From NCBI RefSeq assembly GCF_008932245.1, contig NZ_CP034909.1, forward strand, positions 2,294,001 through 2,358,000: DNA of 64,000 nucleotides, read 5' to 3'. Made by a program: the position numbers and the translations under genes. Below the pieces are notes generated by a model, which saw only the letters and a program-made list of their open reading frames with translations, was not told the DNA's origin and did no database searches. Positions 18,760 to 30,634 of this stretch are shown here, piece after piece. The stretch comes from Sinorhizobium alkalisoli (GTDB taxonomy: Bacteria > Pseudomonadota > Alphaproteobacteria > Rhizobiales > Rhizobiaceae). Each line of letters starts with the position of its first letter. Position 1 is the stretch's first letter.

Positions 18760-19255
18760 GCTATTTCCTCCTTGTAAGCGAAGCGAGCCGTAACCGCTCC
18801 CGTCAATGCTGCTCCCGTCAATGCCGTTCGCGTACGCCGTTTCCCACCCACCGCAGGCCGGATCGAGAGGCCGGCACATCGATGTGAGCCAGGGCACCAG
18901 TGTTGTTTGTCGAATATGCAAGGATCTCGCGCCGCGAAACCGGCTGCCATCATGGCAGGCGGGACGATGGGTAGCCTCGCTGTCCCCAAACTGGGATGCG
19001 ATGGTTTCCAAACAGTGAAGGAAAGAGTGTTTTATTCTAAAATTCTTATTTAGCGATAACTCAATTCTGCGAGGCATCCACTATACATGGAAATGGCAAC
19101 GCATCGGCGCCTTATACGTGTTATTTTTTGGCTGGCGGGTCGACCTCGAAAGTCGTACCCGAGAAAGCGCGATGCGCAGAGTCAAGAGTGACGCCGATCT
19201 TTGTACGTGTGGAAGGACGCGCGGCGCCGCAGTCTCCGCACGCCACGCATGCGGA
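18760..19255. other. Intergenic region, 496 bp
   Basis: Upstream region of the chemoreceptor and downstream region of the DUF779 gene. It has an AT-rich patch near 19020-19075 that could hold the receptor promoter; no coding or RNA gene was recognised. Confidence 0.5.
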
Positions 19256-19642
19256 CTATCTCTCCGTGCGAGGTAGTACTGCGCATGCCTCACCACCCCC
19301 GCCAAAGAGCCGCGAACGGGTGAGGAAGCGCTTCTCCCGTCCGTTGTCGAGCGAGAACATCCCGCCCCTGCCCGGCACCACGTCGATGATCAGTTGCGTG
19401 TGCTTCCACGCTTCGTATTGGCTTGCGCTGATATAGACCGGGACGCCGTCGATCTCGCCCAACTTCACGTCATGGCCTCCGACGATGTAATCGTCTGCCG
19501 GGTAGCACATCGGCGAAGAGCCGTCGCAGCAGCCGCCGGACTGATGAAACAGGATTTCCGGATAGTCCCGCCGGATCTCGCGGATGAGATCGATCGCCGC
19601 ATCGGTCGCAAGCACCCGCGGCTCGCCATGGGTGTCCGTCAT
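19256..19642 (-). CDS. DUF779 domain-containing protein
   Basis: A 128-residue DUF779 protein. Conserved features are LFHQSGGCCDGSSPMCYP with a Cys pair and a third Cys, a DDYIVGGHDVKLGEIDGVPVY core and a HTQLIIDVVPGRGGMFSLD segment. DUF779 genes typically accompany acetaldehyde-type aldehyde dehydrogenases, as here (93 bp downstream of one). The cysteines suggest a metal or redox role, which is inference. The ATG at 19642 follows GGAGAG; a TTG just upstream is less likely. Confidence 0.92.
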   Translation of the reverse strand: MTDTHGEPRVLATDAAIDLIREIRRDYPEILFHQSGGCCDGSSPMCYPADDYIVGGHDVKLGEIDGVPVYISASQYEAWKHTQLIIDVVPGRGGMFSLDNGREKRFLTRSRLFGGGGEACAVLPRTER

Positions 19643-19735
19643 CAATTCTCTCCTTCCACAACGGCCGACAGGCCCCCGAAGGAAATCGGGGGCCCGCGGG
19701 GAGGATCCCCGGCGATCGCCGCCGGAGGGGAACGA

Positions 19736-21244
<1,509 letters not shown>

Positions 21245-21348
21245 GACTTCCTCCCTTGAAAAAGAACAGCACTCGGATTGCTGTGGACGGCAGGGTGAGG
21301 CCGAATGCCGAATTTCGATAGAGCCCGGCCGCAGCCGGAAACGCCATC

Positions 21349-21366
21349 TGTTTCAGAATTGCGACA
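21349..21366. promoter_or_regulatory. Candidate operator (UAS) of the aldehyde dehydrogenase gene
   Basis: TGTTTC at 21349-21354, six bases, then GCGACA at 21361-21366, an imperfect TGT...ACA dyad about 105 bp upstream of the start codon. AcoR-like GAF/Fis regulators bind sites of this shape. A regulator of that type is encoded at 38679-39635. Confidence 0.4.
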
Positions 21367-21390
21367 GGTAGAGCGCAGCGCGCTGAAAGT

Positions 21391-21433
21391 CCGCTAAACA
21401 ACGCTAATAGGGAACGAAGCCCGAACCGCGTCA
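21391..21433 (+). repeat. Left terminal inverted repeat of the Tn3-like element
   Basis: It starts CCGCTAAACAACGCT, then six variable bases, GAACGAAGCC, one variable base and GAAC. It is mirrored at 37786-37828 with 9 mismatches in 43 positions. Confidence 0.75.
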
Positions 21434-21673
21434 CGTTGCCCGCCGCTTCATCGACAGGATCAGCGGCTTTCTGCCAGTCACGTTTGCGGCTCGATCCAAA
21501 GAGAGTCGCCAGCGTCCACACGATCCGGTAAACGGCGGCCGGGATGCCTATCCCGCGCCGATGGGACCGGCGCGAGCGCTCTGTGTCGCGCCCACGCCGC
21601 CCTTCCCTTTATAGCACTCAGCCATATTTACACCTTCACTGCCGGAAGGCGGTTTCTTCAAGAGGCCTGGGGC

Positions 21674-21835
21674 ATGTCCATCATAATCAGCATCCTGATC
21701 ACGGTCCTTGTCATCGCCTTGGTGCTGTACCTAGTGCAAAAACTTCCGATTGACTCGACGATGAAGCAGATGGCTCAGATCGTCGTTGTAGTCGTCGGCA
21801 TCGTCTCGTTGCTCAGCTCGCTAAACGTATTTTGA
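21674..21835 (+). CDS. Small Thivi_2564-family membrane protein
   Basis: A 53-residue, two-helix membrane protein: MSIIISILITVLVIALVLYLV, a short polar loop (QKLPIDSTMKQMAQ) and a second helix (IVVVVVGIVSLLSSL). This is the layout of the Thivi_2564 family of small membrane proteins of unknown function. A GGGG run lies just before the ATG at 21674. It is the first cargo gene inside the left transposon end. Confidence 0.75.
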   Translation: MSIIISILITVLVIALVLYLVQKLPIDSTMKQMAQIVVVVVGIVSLLSSLNVF

Positions 21836-22270
21836 TTAAGGCCTGCCACTACTCGACCCAGCCGACGCCACCGGCCGGGAGTGCTCTCAGCCCGCTTTCC
21901 CGCCATTCCGGTGCGGATTGGACGAAGGCGTCAACATACCTGCGCGCCAGCCGGACTTGAAATCGCAAGAGGCTCGTTGTCGAACTGCTCATTCCGGTCC
22001 TTGGTCGCTCTTGCCCGCCGCCTCCATCCGCGTCATCGCCACTCCTGCCTTGAGTTTCCCTGCGCAGCGGTTTTTCGACTGCGCCGCCTTGATTATCCCG
22101 TTCTCCAAGCGAAGGCGTGATCAAGGTTCTCCCAAGAAGTCATGTTAACAAATTCTTAGCTTAGGAAAATAATAAATGTAGTACAGTATAATCATTGGGA
22201 CGTACGGCGGTATTGCTCAGATTTGTTGGCTTATATTTTCCAACATTTTTCCTTGTATAAATAATATTTC
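21836..22270. other. Intergenic region, 435 bp, AT-rich on its right
   Basis: The left half has opposing frames (21849-22124 minus, 21918-22148 plus), neither with family or start support. From about 22140 the composition becomes clearly AT-rich. The promoter of the groE unit should lie there; TATAAATAAT around 22255-22264 is a plausible -10 region. Confidence 0.45.
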
Positions 22271-22297
22271 TTGGCGCTCCTATCAATTGAGCGCCAA
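22271..22297 (+). promoter_or_regulatory. CIRCE-like HrcA operator
   Basis: TTGGCGCTC at 22271-22279, nine bases, then GAGCGCCAA at 22289-22297, a perfect 9-bp inverted repeat with the CIRCE geometry. It differs from the CIRCE consensus (TTAGCACTC-N9-GAGTGCTAA) by two paired, compensating changes in each arm. It lies about 60 bp upstream of the groES start, the usual position for HrcA control. Confidence 0.8.
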
Positions 22298-22357
22298 AGG
22301 TGCTATGTAAGGATTGCTGTCGCCCTATGCGCCGACCGTAGAAAGAATCTCTATGAA

Positions 22358-22635
22358 ATGCGCCCACTCCATGACCGCGTCGGCATCCGGCGCGCGGAAT
22401 CCAAGGGCGGGATCATCATTGACATTGCCAAGGAAAAGTCGCGGGGAGGCGAATTGATCGCCGTTGGTTCAGGCACGCGTGATGAAGGCGGCAAGCTGAT
22501 TCCGCTCGACGTTACGGCCGGTGATACGATCCTGTTCGGCAAATGGTCCGGCACCGAGTGAAGATCGACGGCGAGGAACTGATCATGAACGAGGCCGACC
22601 TCATGGGCATCGTCGAAAAGACCGTCGCTGCCTGA
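22358..22635 (+). pseudogene. groES: Frameshifted groES
   Basis: A GroES coding sequence in two frames. The first (22358-22561) encodes [20 protein letters not shown] to FGKWSGTE and stops. The remainder ([25 protein letters not shown], to 22635) continues one frame over, as if one G were missing at the GAG/GTG junction near 22558. The mobile-loop region is also shortened: the residues usually found between ESE and KGGI are absent, as is a Pro before DIAKEK. The product, if made, would be a 67-residue GroES lacking its C-terminal strand. It is followed 48 bp later by an intact groEL. Confidence 0.85.
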
Positions 22636-24318
<1,683 letters not shown>

Positions 24319-24636
24319 GAACAGTGCCTGAGCGGCGTTGGTGCACGGATGACCTGGTAAACCGATTTGAGGCCCACATATGCGAAACGCCTTGATTTTG
24401 CTGGGCAGCCAATTGGCTTCGCGGCGTCAGAGGCCGCCATTCACCAAAAACGACGACGAAGGTCACGAGGGGGTCACGACGCAGGACGGGCTCGAACCGG
24501 TGCCTATGTCGTCCGCCGATGAAGGCGCCACGCTCATCGAAAGGACGTTCGGCAACCAGATCAAGCCCGCTGCGAACGGCAGCGCCTCGCTCGACAAGGG
24601 CGATAAATGACAGAACCCCTCTGTCCAACGGAAAGG
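24319..24636. other. Intergenic region after groEL, 318 bp
   Basis: A rightward frame (24380-24610, 76 codons) crosses this gap but has no recognisable family, and opposing frames overlap it; it is not called. No terminator was recognised. Confidence 0.45.
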
Positions 24637-24877
24637 ATGGCGACGAAGTTCGTGATTGCGTTCTACCGTGTTCGGGATGCGGACGACGCGCATGCGATCG
24701 TCGGTCCGCGAAACCGCGGAAGCTGCCGATTTCGACGAGGCGACAGAGATTGCGCGGGAGCTCTTGCGGACGCTCGACATGCCGCAGCGTCCGGACGTCG
24801 TCGAAGGTGATGGAAACACGATCCATTCAAGCAGGTTCAACACCATCGAAAATCTTGATGAAAGGCCACAACCGTGA
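24637..24877 (+). pseudogene. Frameshifted small hypothetical gene
   Basis: Two adjacent frames make one sensible protein if a single extra C near 24702 is removed: MATKFVIAFYRVRDADDAHAIVG joined to RETAEAADFDEATEIARELL and TLDMPQRPDVVEGDG. GGAAAG precedes the ATG at 24637. Neither half alone looks complete. The family is not recognised. It sits between groEL and a cluster of small genes and ends over the start of the next one. Confidence 0.45.
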
Positions 24878-25140
24878 ACGCCCACAGCAATGAAACTGAA
24901 GCAGGGCGAAATGCGCTTGCGATCAGCATCTGGGAAAATGAAGGTGGGACGCCAGCGCCCGACACAATGGATGATCAATGCGGCCGCCGCATCGATGCGG
25001 ATCGCTCCTGGGCGGTCTATCACGTGTTCACAGGCGCACCGGCGCGTGTCGGCGGCAACCTTCGCAATATAGAGCGCCGGATAAAACGGATCAGGCTATC
25101 GGCACCCGCGCGGTCCGCGTCCGAAACAGAGGCGCGCTGA
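24874..25140 (+). CDS. Small conserved protein, WExEGG/YHxFTG type (copy 1)
   Basis: An 88-residue protein with the pattern ISIWENEGG, DQCGRRIDAD and YHVFTG. It is a paralogue of the 86-residue protein at 34133-34393, which has ISAWESEGG, DQYGRRFDGD and YHLFTG. The GTG start at 24874 has AAAGG 8 nt upstream. The tail is basic and differs from the second copy. The function is unknown; the shared block suggests one small globular fold. Confidence 0.7.
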   Translation: MNAHSNETEAGRNALAISIWENEGGTPAPDTMDDQCGRRIDADRSWAVYHVFTGAPARVGGNLRNIERRIKRIRLSAPARSASETEAR

Positions 25141-25142
25141 TT

Positions 25143-25418
25143 ATGACGCTGTCATTTCCGAATCCGAGCCGCAGCCTCGATGAAACAAGAAACGCCGTCC
25201 GTTTCATCGGCCATGACGGTATGTTCGAGGTGCGGTTCTTCGTCGAGGCCGAGGCGCTCATGATAGCGGATGCCGAATTGGGCAGGTCGGAAATCTCGGA
25301 ATTAAAGCTCCTTTCTGCTTTTGACGCGTTGCGTCCGTCCATCTACGATGTCGCACGCAAGGCCTATTCCAGTGGCCGCCACGATTCCTACACACTGACC
25401 GCCGCTGATTTCCGCTAG
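25143..25418 (+). CDS. DUF1488 family protein
   Basis: A 91-residue protein beginning MTLSFPNPSRSLDETRNAVRF and ending YSSGRHDSYTLTAADF, both hallmarks of DUF1488. It starts 2 nt after the preceding stop and is 11 bp before the transglutaminase gene, so the three form one unit. No function is established for the family. Confidence 0.85.
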   Translation: MTLSFPNPSRSLDETRNAVRFIGHDGMFEVRFFVEAEALMIADAELGRSEISELKLLSAFDALRPSIYDVARKAYSSGRHDSYTLTAADFR

Positions 25419-25429
25419 GATGGATCCAG

Positions 25430-26242
25430 ATGCTGATCCGCTACGGCTATGAGATCACGCTGAACTGCCAGCAACCGACCGCGTTGGTGTGCCTGTTGTC
25501 GGTCCACGAGGATCGCGCGGCCGATATCCGCGTTCCTGAAACGACATTCACCGCCCCCGATGTGCCGACATCGACCTATCGCGATCTCTTCGGCAACCGA
25601 TGTCGGCGGCTTGTCGCACCGGCGGGTGACCTGACGATATGGGGGGATGCCACGATCGAGGACGACGGCAAGCCGGACAACGTGCTGCCAGCCGCCCAGG
25701 AACTCCCAGTGCCGGAGTTGCCGGACGATTGCCTCGCCTACCTCATGGGCAGCCGCTATTGCGAGACCGACCGTCTCAGCCAGAGCGCCTGGGACATGTT
25801 CGGCGCGGTCACGCCCGGTTGGGGGCGTGTGCAAGCGATCTGCGATTTCGTTCACGACCATATCCGTTTCGACTACATGCAGGCCCGATCGACGCGGACC
25901 GCCTTCGAAGTCTTTCATGAGCGCGTTGGTGTCTGCCGCGACTTCGCGCATCTTGCGGTCACCCTTTGCCGCTGTCTCAACATTCCCGCACGCTATATCA
26001 ACGGTCATCTCGGCGACATCGGCGTCCCGGTCGTCGACCCGATGGATTTCAGTGCCTGGATGGAGGTCTTCCTGGACGATGGATGGCACACGTTCGATCC
26101 GCGCAACAATACGCCGCGTGTCGGCAGGATCGTGGTTGCACGCGGCCGTGACGCGGCCGACGTCCCCCTCATCAACTCGTTCGGGCCGCACGTCCTGAAG
26201 TCGTTCCGGGTGTGGACTTATGAGGTGCCGGCCTTGCAATAG
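25430..26242 (+). CDS. Transglutaminase-like protein
   Basis: A 270-residue protein with an N-terminal beta domain (residues about 1-110) and a transglutaminase-like core. The catalytic Cys169 lies in GVCRDFAHLA, and WHTFDPRNN supplies the Asp. Where classical members have His-Ala-Trp, this one has Ser208-Ala-Trp (DFSAWMEVF), so the usual triad is not obvious. Related cytoplasmic proteins are common in rhizobia next to stress genes. The substrate is unknown; it could be a protease, a cross-linker or inactive. It is the last gene of the 24874-26242 cluster. Confidence 0.85.
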   Translation: MLIRYGYEITLNCQQPTALVCLLSVHEDRAADIRVPETTFTAPDVPTSTYRDLFGNRCRRLVAPAGDLTIWGDATIEDDGKPDNVLPAAQELPVPELPDDCLAYLMGSRYCETDRLSQSAWDMFGAVTPGWGRVQAICDFVHDHIRFDYMQARSTRTAFEVFHERVGVCRDFAHLAVTLCRCLNIPARYINGHLGDIGVPVVDPMDFSAWMEVFLDDGWHTFDPRNNTPRVGRIVVARGRDAADVPLINSFGPHVLKSFRVWTYEVPALQ

Positions 26243-26293
26243 CCACTGGAAACATTTGCGAGTCGCGATCAAAACGCAGGAGTGGTTCACGGC

Positions 26294-27605
26294 ATGAACG
26301 ACAGCCTCTCACGGCTTCCCAGGGAACCGGCAGATCGGCTCACCAAGCCGTTCATGCGATTCCTCCGCATCGAGGCTACGGCGGGCATTATCCTTTTGCT
26401 CAGCGCACTTTTGGCGCTAGGCCTCGCAAACACTGCTTGGTCGTCGTCGTTTCTCGCCTTTTGGGAGATGCCCGCGGGTGCCAGAGTTGGTGACATCGAG
26501 ATCTATCGTTCGCTGAAGCACTGGATCAACGACGGACTGATGACGCTCTTTTTCTTCGTCATCGCCCTTGAGCTGAAACGCGAGCTGGTGCTGGGGGAGC
26601 TGCGCAATCCGCGCATAGCCGCTCTCCCCGTCGCCGCTGCTCTCGGCGGGATGGCGGTGCCGGCCGGTCTGTTCTCGTTGCTGGTCGGCGGCGGGCCGGG
26701 TGCGAGCGGCTGGAGCACCGTGATGTCTACCGATACGGCCTTCCTCATCGGGTGCCTTGCGGTGCTTGGTTCGCGCATACCAGGCCGCTTGCGGCTGTTC
26801 CTGCTCTCTTGCGATCTTCGACGATGTCGGCGCCATCCTGGTCGTGGCGATCGGCTATGGCGAAGCCTTGAATTGGGTCGCACTCGCAACCGCCATTCTC
26901 GGGCTTGCTGTCGTCGCAGGGATCGCGCGCCTGGGCATCCGCAGCATTCCGGTGTATTTCGTGATAGGCGGCGGCATCTGGCTGGCATTCGACGCATCGG
27001 GCGTCCATGCGACGCTCACCGGAGTGATTCTTGGATTAATGACGCCGGCGCGGAGGTGGATAAGCGACACACGCCTCCACGCGATACTCGACCGGGTGAG
27101 CGCCTATCCGCCCGGCGACCATTGGAGCCGCGACACGGCGGCACGCAACGACCTCCATCGGGCAGGCGTCGCGACCCGCGAAGCACTGTCGCCGATCGAG
27201 CGTCTCGAGATCGCTCTCCATCCCTGGGTTGCATTTGTGATCATGCCGCTTTTTGCGGTCACCAACGCGGGCGTTCCGATCGCGGATGCAAACTTCGACC
27301 TTCCCCTCACGATCGCAATTGTCGCCGCCTTCGTGATCGGCAAGCCCGTTGGCATTGTGCTCTTCAGTGTTCTCGCCGTGAAACTCCGCTTCGGGGCTCG
27401 TCCAGACGATCTCCCGTGGAGCCTGCTGGCAGCCGGAAGCCTGCTGACCGGGATCGGCTTCACCATGGCCCTGTTCATTGCCGAACTTGCTTTCGAGCTC
27501 GAGCTACTGAACTCCGTCAAGCTCGGCGTTCTCGGCGCTTCCGTCGTCTCGGCAGCACTCGGTCTTCTGGCGTTGACCTGGCTGACGTCTCCTGGAAGAC
27601 GGTAG
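26294..27605 (+). pseudogene. nhaA: Frameshifted Na+/H+ antiporter nhaA
   Basis: An NhaA gene of normal total length (about 437 codons) split into two frames. The first part runs from 26294 to about 26809 (LRIEATAGIILLLSALLAL, STDTAFLIGCLAVLGSR), and the second continues to 27605 (AIFDDVGAILVVA, NAGV, GIGFTMALFIAELAF). The break is in a CT run at 26804-26809: three CT units where four would restore LLSLAIFDD. The paired aspartates of the ion site (FDD) survive in the second frame. As read it would give a truncated protein; slippage or a sequencing error could restore it. Confidence 0.85.
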
Positions 27606-27653
27606 TCCGCGATCCGGTTTAAGGCATTCGCTGACTAGCAGCCTGGCAACGAA

Positions 27654-28091
27654 CTAACTCGCAAGCGCTTCACGGCCCGTCACTTTGTCCATGCTGATGG
27701 CGAAAAAAATGGGAAGGTATCCGGGTGGCTTCTCATCCGCGCCCCAGTTAAGGGCACCTGGCTCCCACCAATCATTGTAGACGTTCAGTATGCCCCACGC
27801 GTGCTTCTTCTCCGTCCCTTCGTGGAATTCGCGGTACCTGCCCTCGATGATTACGCATTTCCATCGGTGCTGATCAGTGGAATGTTCGATCTCGACGCAG
27901 ACAAGCGGATTGCTCCGCATGAATTCAATCTTTCTTCCCGGCATCGAAAAACTGAAAATTTGGCCCTCTGCTCGGATATAATATATCGGCACAACATAAG
28001 GTTGATTGTCACGGCAACATCCAAGCCGGGCCACGCGCTGCTCGGAGATGAGTATGCTGCATTCACTGGGTAGCATTTCGCGCAATCTCAT
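27654..28091 (-). CDS. Pyridoxamine 5'-phosphate oxidase-family flavin protein
   Basis: A 145-residue split-barrel protein: CSILISEQRVARLGCCRDNQPYVVPIYYI near the start, FSFSMPGRKIEFMRSNPLVCVEIEH in the core and a C-terminal segment with WWEPG and PPGYLPIFFAI. This is the FMN-binding PPOX-like fold; members are small oxidoreductases or flavin carriers rather than PLP synthases. The ATG at 28089-28091 has GGAG 8 nt upstream; the frame extends further but the extra part is not conserved-looking. Confidence 0.85.
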   Translation of the reverse strand: MRLREMLPSECSILISEQRVARLGCCRDNQPYVVPIYYIRAEGQIFSFSMPGRKIEFMRSNPLVCVEIEHSTDQHRWKCVIIEGRYREFHEGTEKKHAWGILNVYNDWWEPGALNWGADEKPPGYLPIFFAISMDKVTGREALAS

Positions 28092-28359
28092 TGGCGTTGC
28101 TCCGTCCAGATCTCTTGTTCGGTCGACGTCCTCGATGCTTGCGGATGACCGCAATCTACTCTTAATCGTAGCACGGGATGGCATGCGCGGGTGCCATAAA
28201 ACGTCGGATTCGCGCGTGTGGATCGGTTTCCCTTCGGAGGTGATAATTGATTGCAATTCTCTCGGAAGGGTCCATGCTGTGATTAAGACCAAACCTTCTA
28301 GCGCACGCCTCACGGTCCCGCGGAGTTCCGCCGAGATGCCCCAATTAAAGGAGGGCAGC

Positions 28360-28683
28360 ATGTCTTCCGCCTTGACCCAGCAATACCTTACCTCGCTCAA
28401 CATCAAGATGTTGAAGCGTGTGCTTGACACAACAGGACTGTTTGACGTCGATAGCGCTTGGCACCGAGAAAAAAGGCAGGATGCGGCGAGATATCTCATC
28501 ACAGCTTTCCAGGATGGCGTTCATTCGGAGGCGGCGCTTTCAGCCTCGCTCATGCGCCAGATCAAGGTGTTTTCCTCGCCTTCTTCGCCTATTTCGATCG
28601 CCGATCCGCTTCAAAAAGAGGATGAGAGGCGTTGGGAGAACGAAGGCGGCGGCATGGCTAGACACCACCAGCTCGCATTTTGA
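28360..28683 (+). CDS. Hypothetical protein, rhizobial type
   Basis: A 107-residue protein. The first half is helical with QQYLTSLNIKMLKRVLDTTG and AARYLITAFQDGVHSEAALSASL; the rest is low in structure. AAAGGAGGGCAGC directly precedes the ATG at 28360, a very strong ribosome-binding site. No named family is recognised, but such proteins are common in rhizobial accessory regions as I recall them. Confidence 0.7.
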   Translation: MSSALTQQYLTSLNIKMLKRVLDTTGLFDVDSAWHREKRQDAARYLITAFQDGVHSEAALSASLMRQIKVFSSPSSPISIADPLQKEDERRWENEGGGMARHHQLAF

Positions 28684-28858
28684 TCAATGATTAAGTTGGG
28701 AGCCAAATCTGGCCGGAGAAAATCAGGGATTGTATCAAGCGATCGACAGCCAACCGTTGTTAAGCGGCGCCGGGAGGAAGCGGCGTGGAGCGTGGTGCCG
28801 GAACCGCTTGCGAGGGATCAGCCGACCCGACCCTTTTCTGAAACGAGGATCCGTCAAC

Positions 28859-29971
28859 TCAATCCCTTGGATCGGCTTCCAAGTGGTCAGCCGCAGCAGA
28901 GGGCGACGCCCGTAGCGTACGCTCTTCGAGTTCCGTTACGACCCACTCGAGAAAGAGGTTGTAGGCCACCGCCAGTAGGGTCGGCCCGAGAAAAAGCCCG
29001 ATTAATCCAAAGGCCAGGACGCCGCCAACGAGCCCGAACAGACCGAGCAGCACGGGCAGATTGATGTTCTGGCCGAGCAGATATGGTCGTAGGAAGTTGT
29101 CAATGCTGCTGACGAGAAGCAGACCCCACATAGCGATGAAGAGGCCCCACCAAACTGACCCCTGCATGAGAAGCCAGAGTGCAACCGGCCCCCACACGAA
29201 CGGCGGTCCCGCGGGCACAAACGAAAGCAGGAACGTCAGGCAGCCCAGCAATAACGATTGGGGCACACCGGCGATCCAGAAACCGACGCCGGCCAGTAGG
29301 CCTTGGGCAAGGGCCGTTCCGATCATTCCGTATACGACACCTTTCACGGTCATGCCGATGACCGCGAGCAACCTCCTAGCGCGAGTGCCGGCAACCCGCT
29401 CACCGATTTGGCGCATGAAACTGATCATGCGTCGGCCGTGCAGGAACAGGAAAAAGGTGATGAATATACTGAGCGCGACTTCGAGGAGGCCGGTGCCGAA
29501 AGCTGCACCGCCAGCGAGAGCAATGTCGGTGACAGGACCGGTCAGCTTTTTGAGCTCAACGATGAAGGCAGGAGCGTCATGGGCTAAGCCCTCCCAATAG
29601 GTAGCCAAATTCTCACCAACAACAGGCAGACCTTTCACCCAATTCGGTGGTGCCGGGGGGCCCTGCTCTAGGACGCGCGTTATTCCCTCGGCCAGATTCT
29701 TTATATCGTCGGCGAGCGCCGTCACAACGAAAGCAAGCGGCGCGGCCACAACAATGACCACTAGCATCGTCATAGCTGCTGCGGCAGCCGCCCGGTTGCC
29801 ACCCACAGCACGTTCACATCGGCGGTAGATAGGCCATGTCGAGAAACAAATCACCGCGGCCCACATTATTGCCGACAGGAAGGGCCAAAGGACGAGAGCG
29901 CAACCAATCGCCAGCAGCACAAGCGCGCCGATGCCCAGGAGCTGCTCGATCAGTCTGCTTAGAGGAAACAT
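28859..29971 (-). CDS. AI-2E family transporter (UPF0118)
   Basis: A 370-residue polytopic membrane protein. Hydrophobic helices at residues about 10-55 and 65-95, a periplasmic loop with a Pro-rich stretch (EQGPPAPPNWVKGLP), and five or so C-terminal helices with GLLAGVGFWIAGVP and SSIDNFLRPYLLG define the AI-2E/PerM family. Members export or exchange ions or small solutes; the autoinducer name is historical. GGAGGAGGGG lies just before the ATG at 29971. Substrate is unknown. Confidence 0.9.
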   Translation of the reverse strand: MFPLSRLIEQLLGIGALVLLAIGCALVLWPFLSAIMWAAVICFSTWPIYRRCERAVGGNRAAAAAAMTMLVVIVVAAPLAFVVTALADDIKNLAEGITRVLEQGPPAPPNWVKGLPVVGENLATYWEGLAHDAPAFIVELKKLTGPVTDIALAGGAAFGTGLLEVALSIFITFFLFLHGRRMISFMRQIGERVAGTRARRLLAVIGMTVKGVVYGMIGTALAQGLLAGVGFWIAGVPQSLLLGCLTFLLSFVPAGPPFVWGPVALWLLMQGSVWWGLFIAMWGLLLVSSIDNFLRPYLLGQNINLPVLLGLFGLVGGVLAFGLIGLFLGPTLLAVAYNLFLEWVVTELEERTLRASPSAAADHLEADPRD

Positions 29972-30240
29972 GACCCCTCCTCCGGTTCCTTGCGATTCTA
30001 CTCCCAATTTTGATCTTGGTGCGCAGGGCGCCGTGCAGAATCGCTGATTTGCCCCCCAACGCCATCGCTGACCAGACACCGTCGCTGTGGCGGACGTGCC
30101 AAAGTTGGCAACCATCCCCGTGGATGCCTGGAGCCGCGATCGCCCTCCATCTTGGACGCGGAGCTTGCTTCGAAGCGGCCGCAATTGGCAGCCTGCTTGT
30201 TTTCAACTATTATACATCTAGCCGTTAGCGGATTGTAAGA

Positions 30241-30393
30241 ATGCGAAATAATCGTAACATCTTGTATATTATCATTGGCGCATTAATCATCATTGCGGCA
30301 GTCTTTGCTTATCAGTATTTTCAAGAGCGACGGGATATAGCGGAGATCGAAATCAATTTCGGCGAGGACGGTATTTCGGTCGAGAGGAAATAG
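30241..30393 (+). CDS. Tiny single-pass membrane protein (copy A)
   Basis: A 50-residue protein: a polar N-terminus (MRNNRN), one helix (ILYIIIGALIIIAAVFAYQYF) and an acidic tail ending FGEDGISVERK. It parallels the 49-residue protein at 36122-36271 (YLIIGGLVVAVIVLGVYLY, then LDQNGVSVQEN), so the two are paralogues. The coding DNA is AT-rich compared with its surroundings. The ribosome-binding site is weak. Confidence 0.65.
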   Translation: MRNNRNILYIIIGALIIIAAVFAYQYFQERRDIAEIEINFGEDGISVERK

Positions 30394-30420
30394 AACCAGA
30401 TTCAAAATGGAGATAAAGAG

Positions 30421-30585
30421 ATGTCCTTGGGAACGATACTTCTAATTATTCTTATAATATTTTTGTTGGGCGGGTTTAGTGGACGATTCGGAGGCTATGG
30501 CTACGGTTACGGGCACGGCGGCATTGGTGCCCTCGGCGTCGTGGCGATCGTTCTGCTCATTCTGGTCCTTACGGGCAGACTTTAG
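30421..30585 (+). CDS. DUF3309-family small membrane protein
   Basis: A 54-residue protein with two hydrophobic helices (LGTILLIILIIFLLGGF and ALGVVAIVLLILVLTG) flanking a Gly/Tyr-rich loop (GYGYGYGHGG). This is the DUF3309 layout, found in stress-related loci of rhizobia. GGAGATAAAGAG precedes the ATG at 30421. It is 27 bp after the preceding tiny membrane protein and likely co-transcribed with it. Confidence 0.8.
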   Translation: MSLGTILLIILIIFLLGGFSGRFGGYGYGYGHGGIGALGVVAIVLLILVLTGRL

Positions 30586-30634
30586 GCCGACACCACGGTG
30601 AACCTGAGATCAGAATTGAAACGACGCTCGCGCG

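Noticed and set aside
21411..21437. GGAAC-N18-CGTT inside the left terminal repeat, upstream of the small membrane gene at 21674
   Set aside because: Spacing is one base longer than the accepted 16-17, the GAAC belongs to the conserved transposon end, and the gene is over 230 bp away.
21849..22124. Leftward 91-codon frame
   Set aside because: No family, no clear ribosome-binding site and an overlapping opposite frame of similar length.
22161..22367. Leftward frame across the groE control region
   Set aside because: AT-rich noncoding DNA containing the CIRCE-like dyad; no start signal or family.
24488..24500. GGTTCGAGCCC-like string on the minus strand, as in a tRNA T-arm
   Set aside because: No acceptor stem, D-arm or anticodon arm can be drawn around it.
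24380..24610. Rightward 76-codon frame after groEL
   Set aside because: Composition is not protein-like enough, there is no family, and an opposite frame is open over the same stretch.
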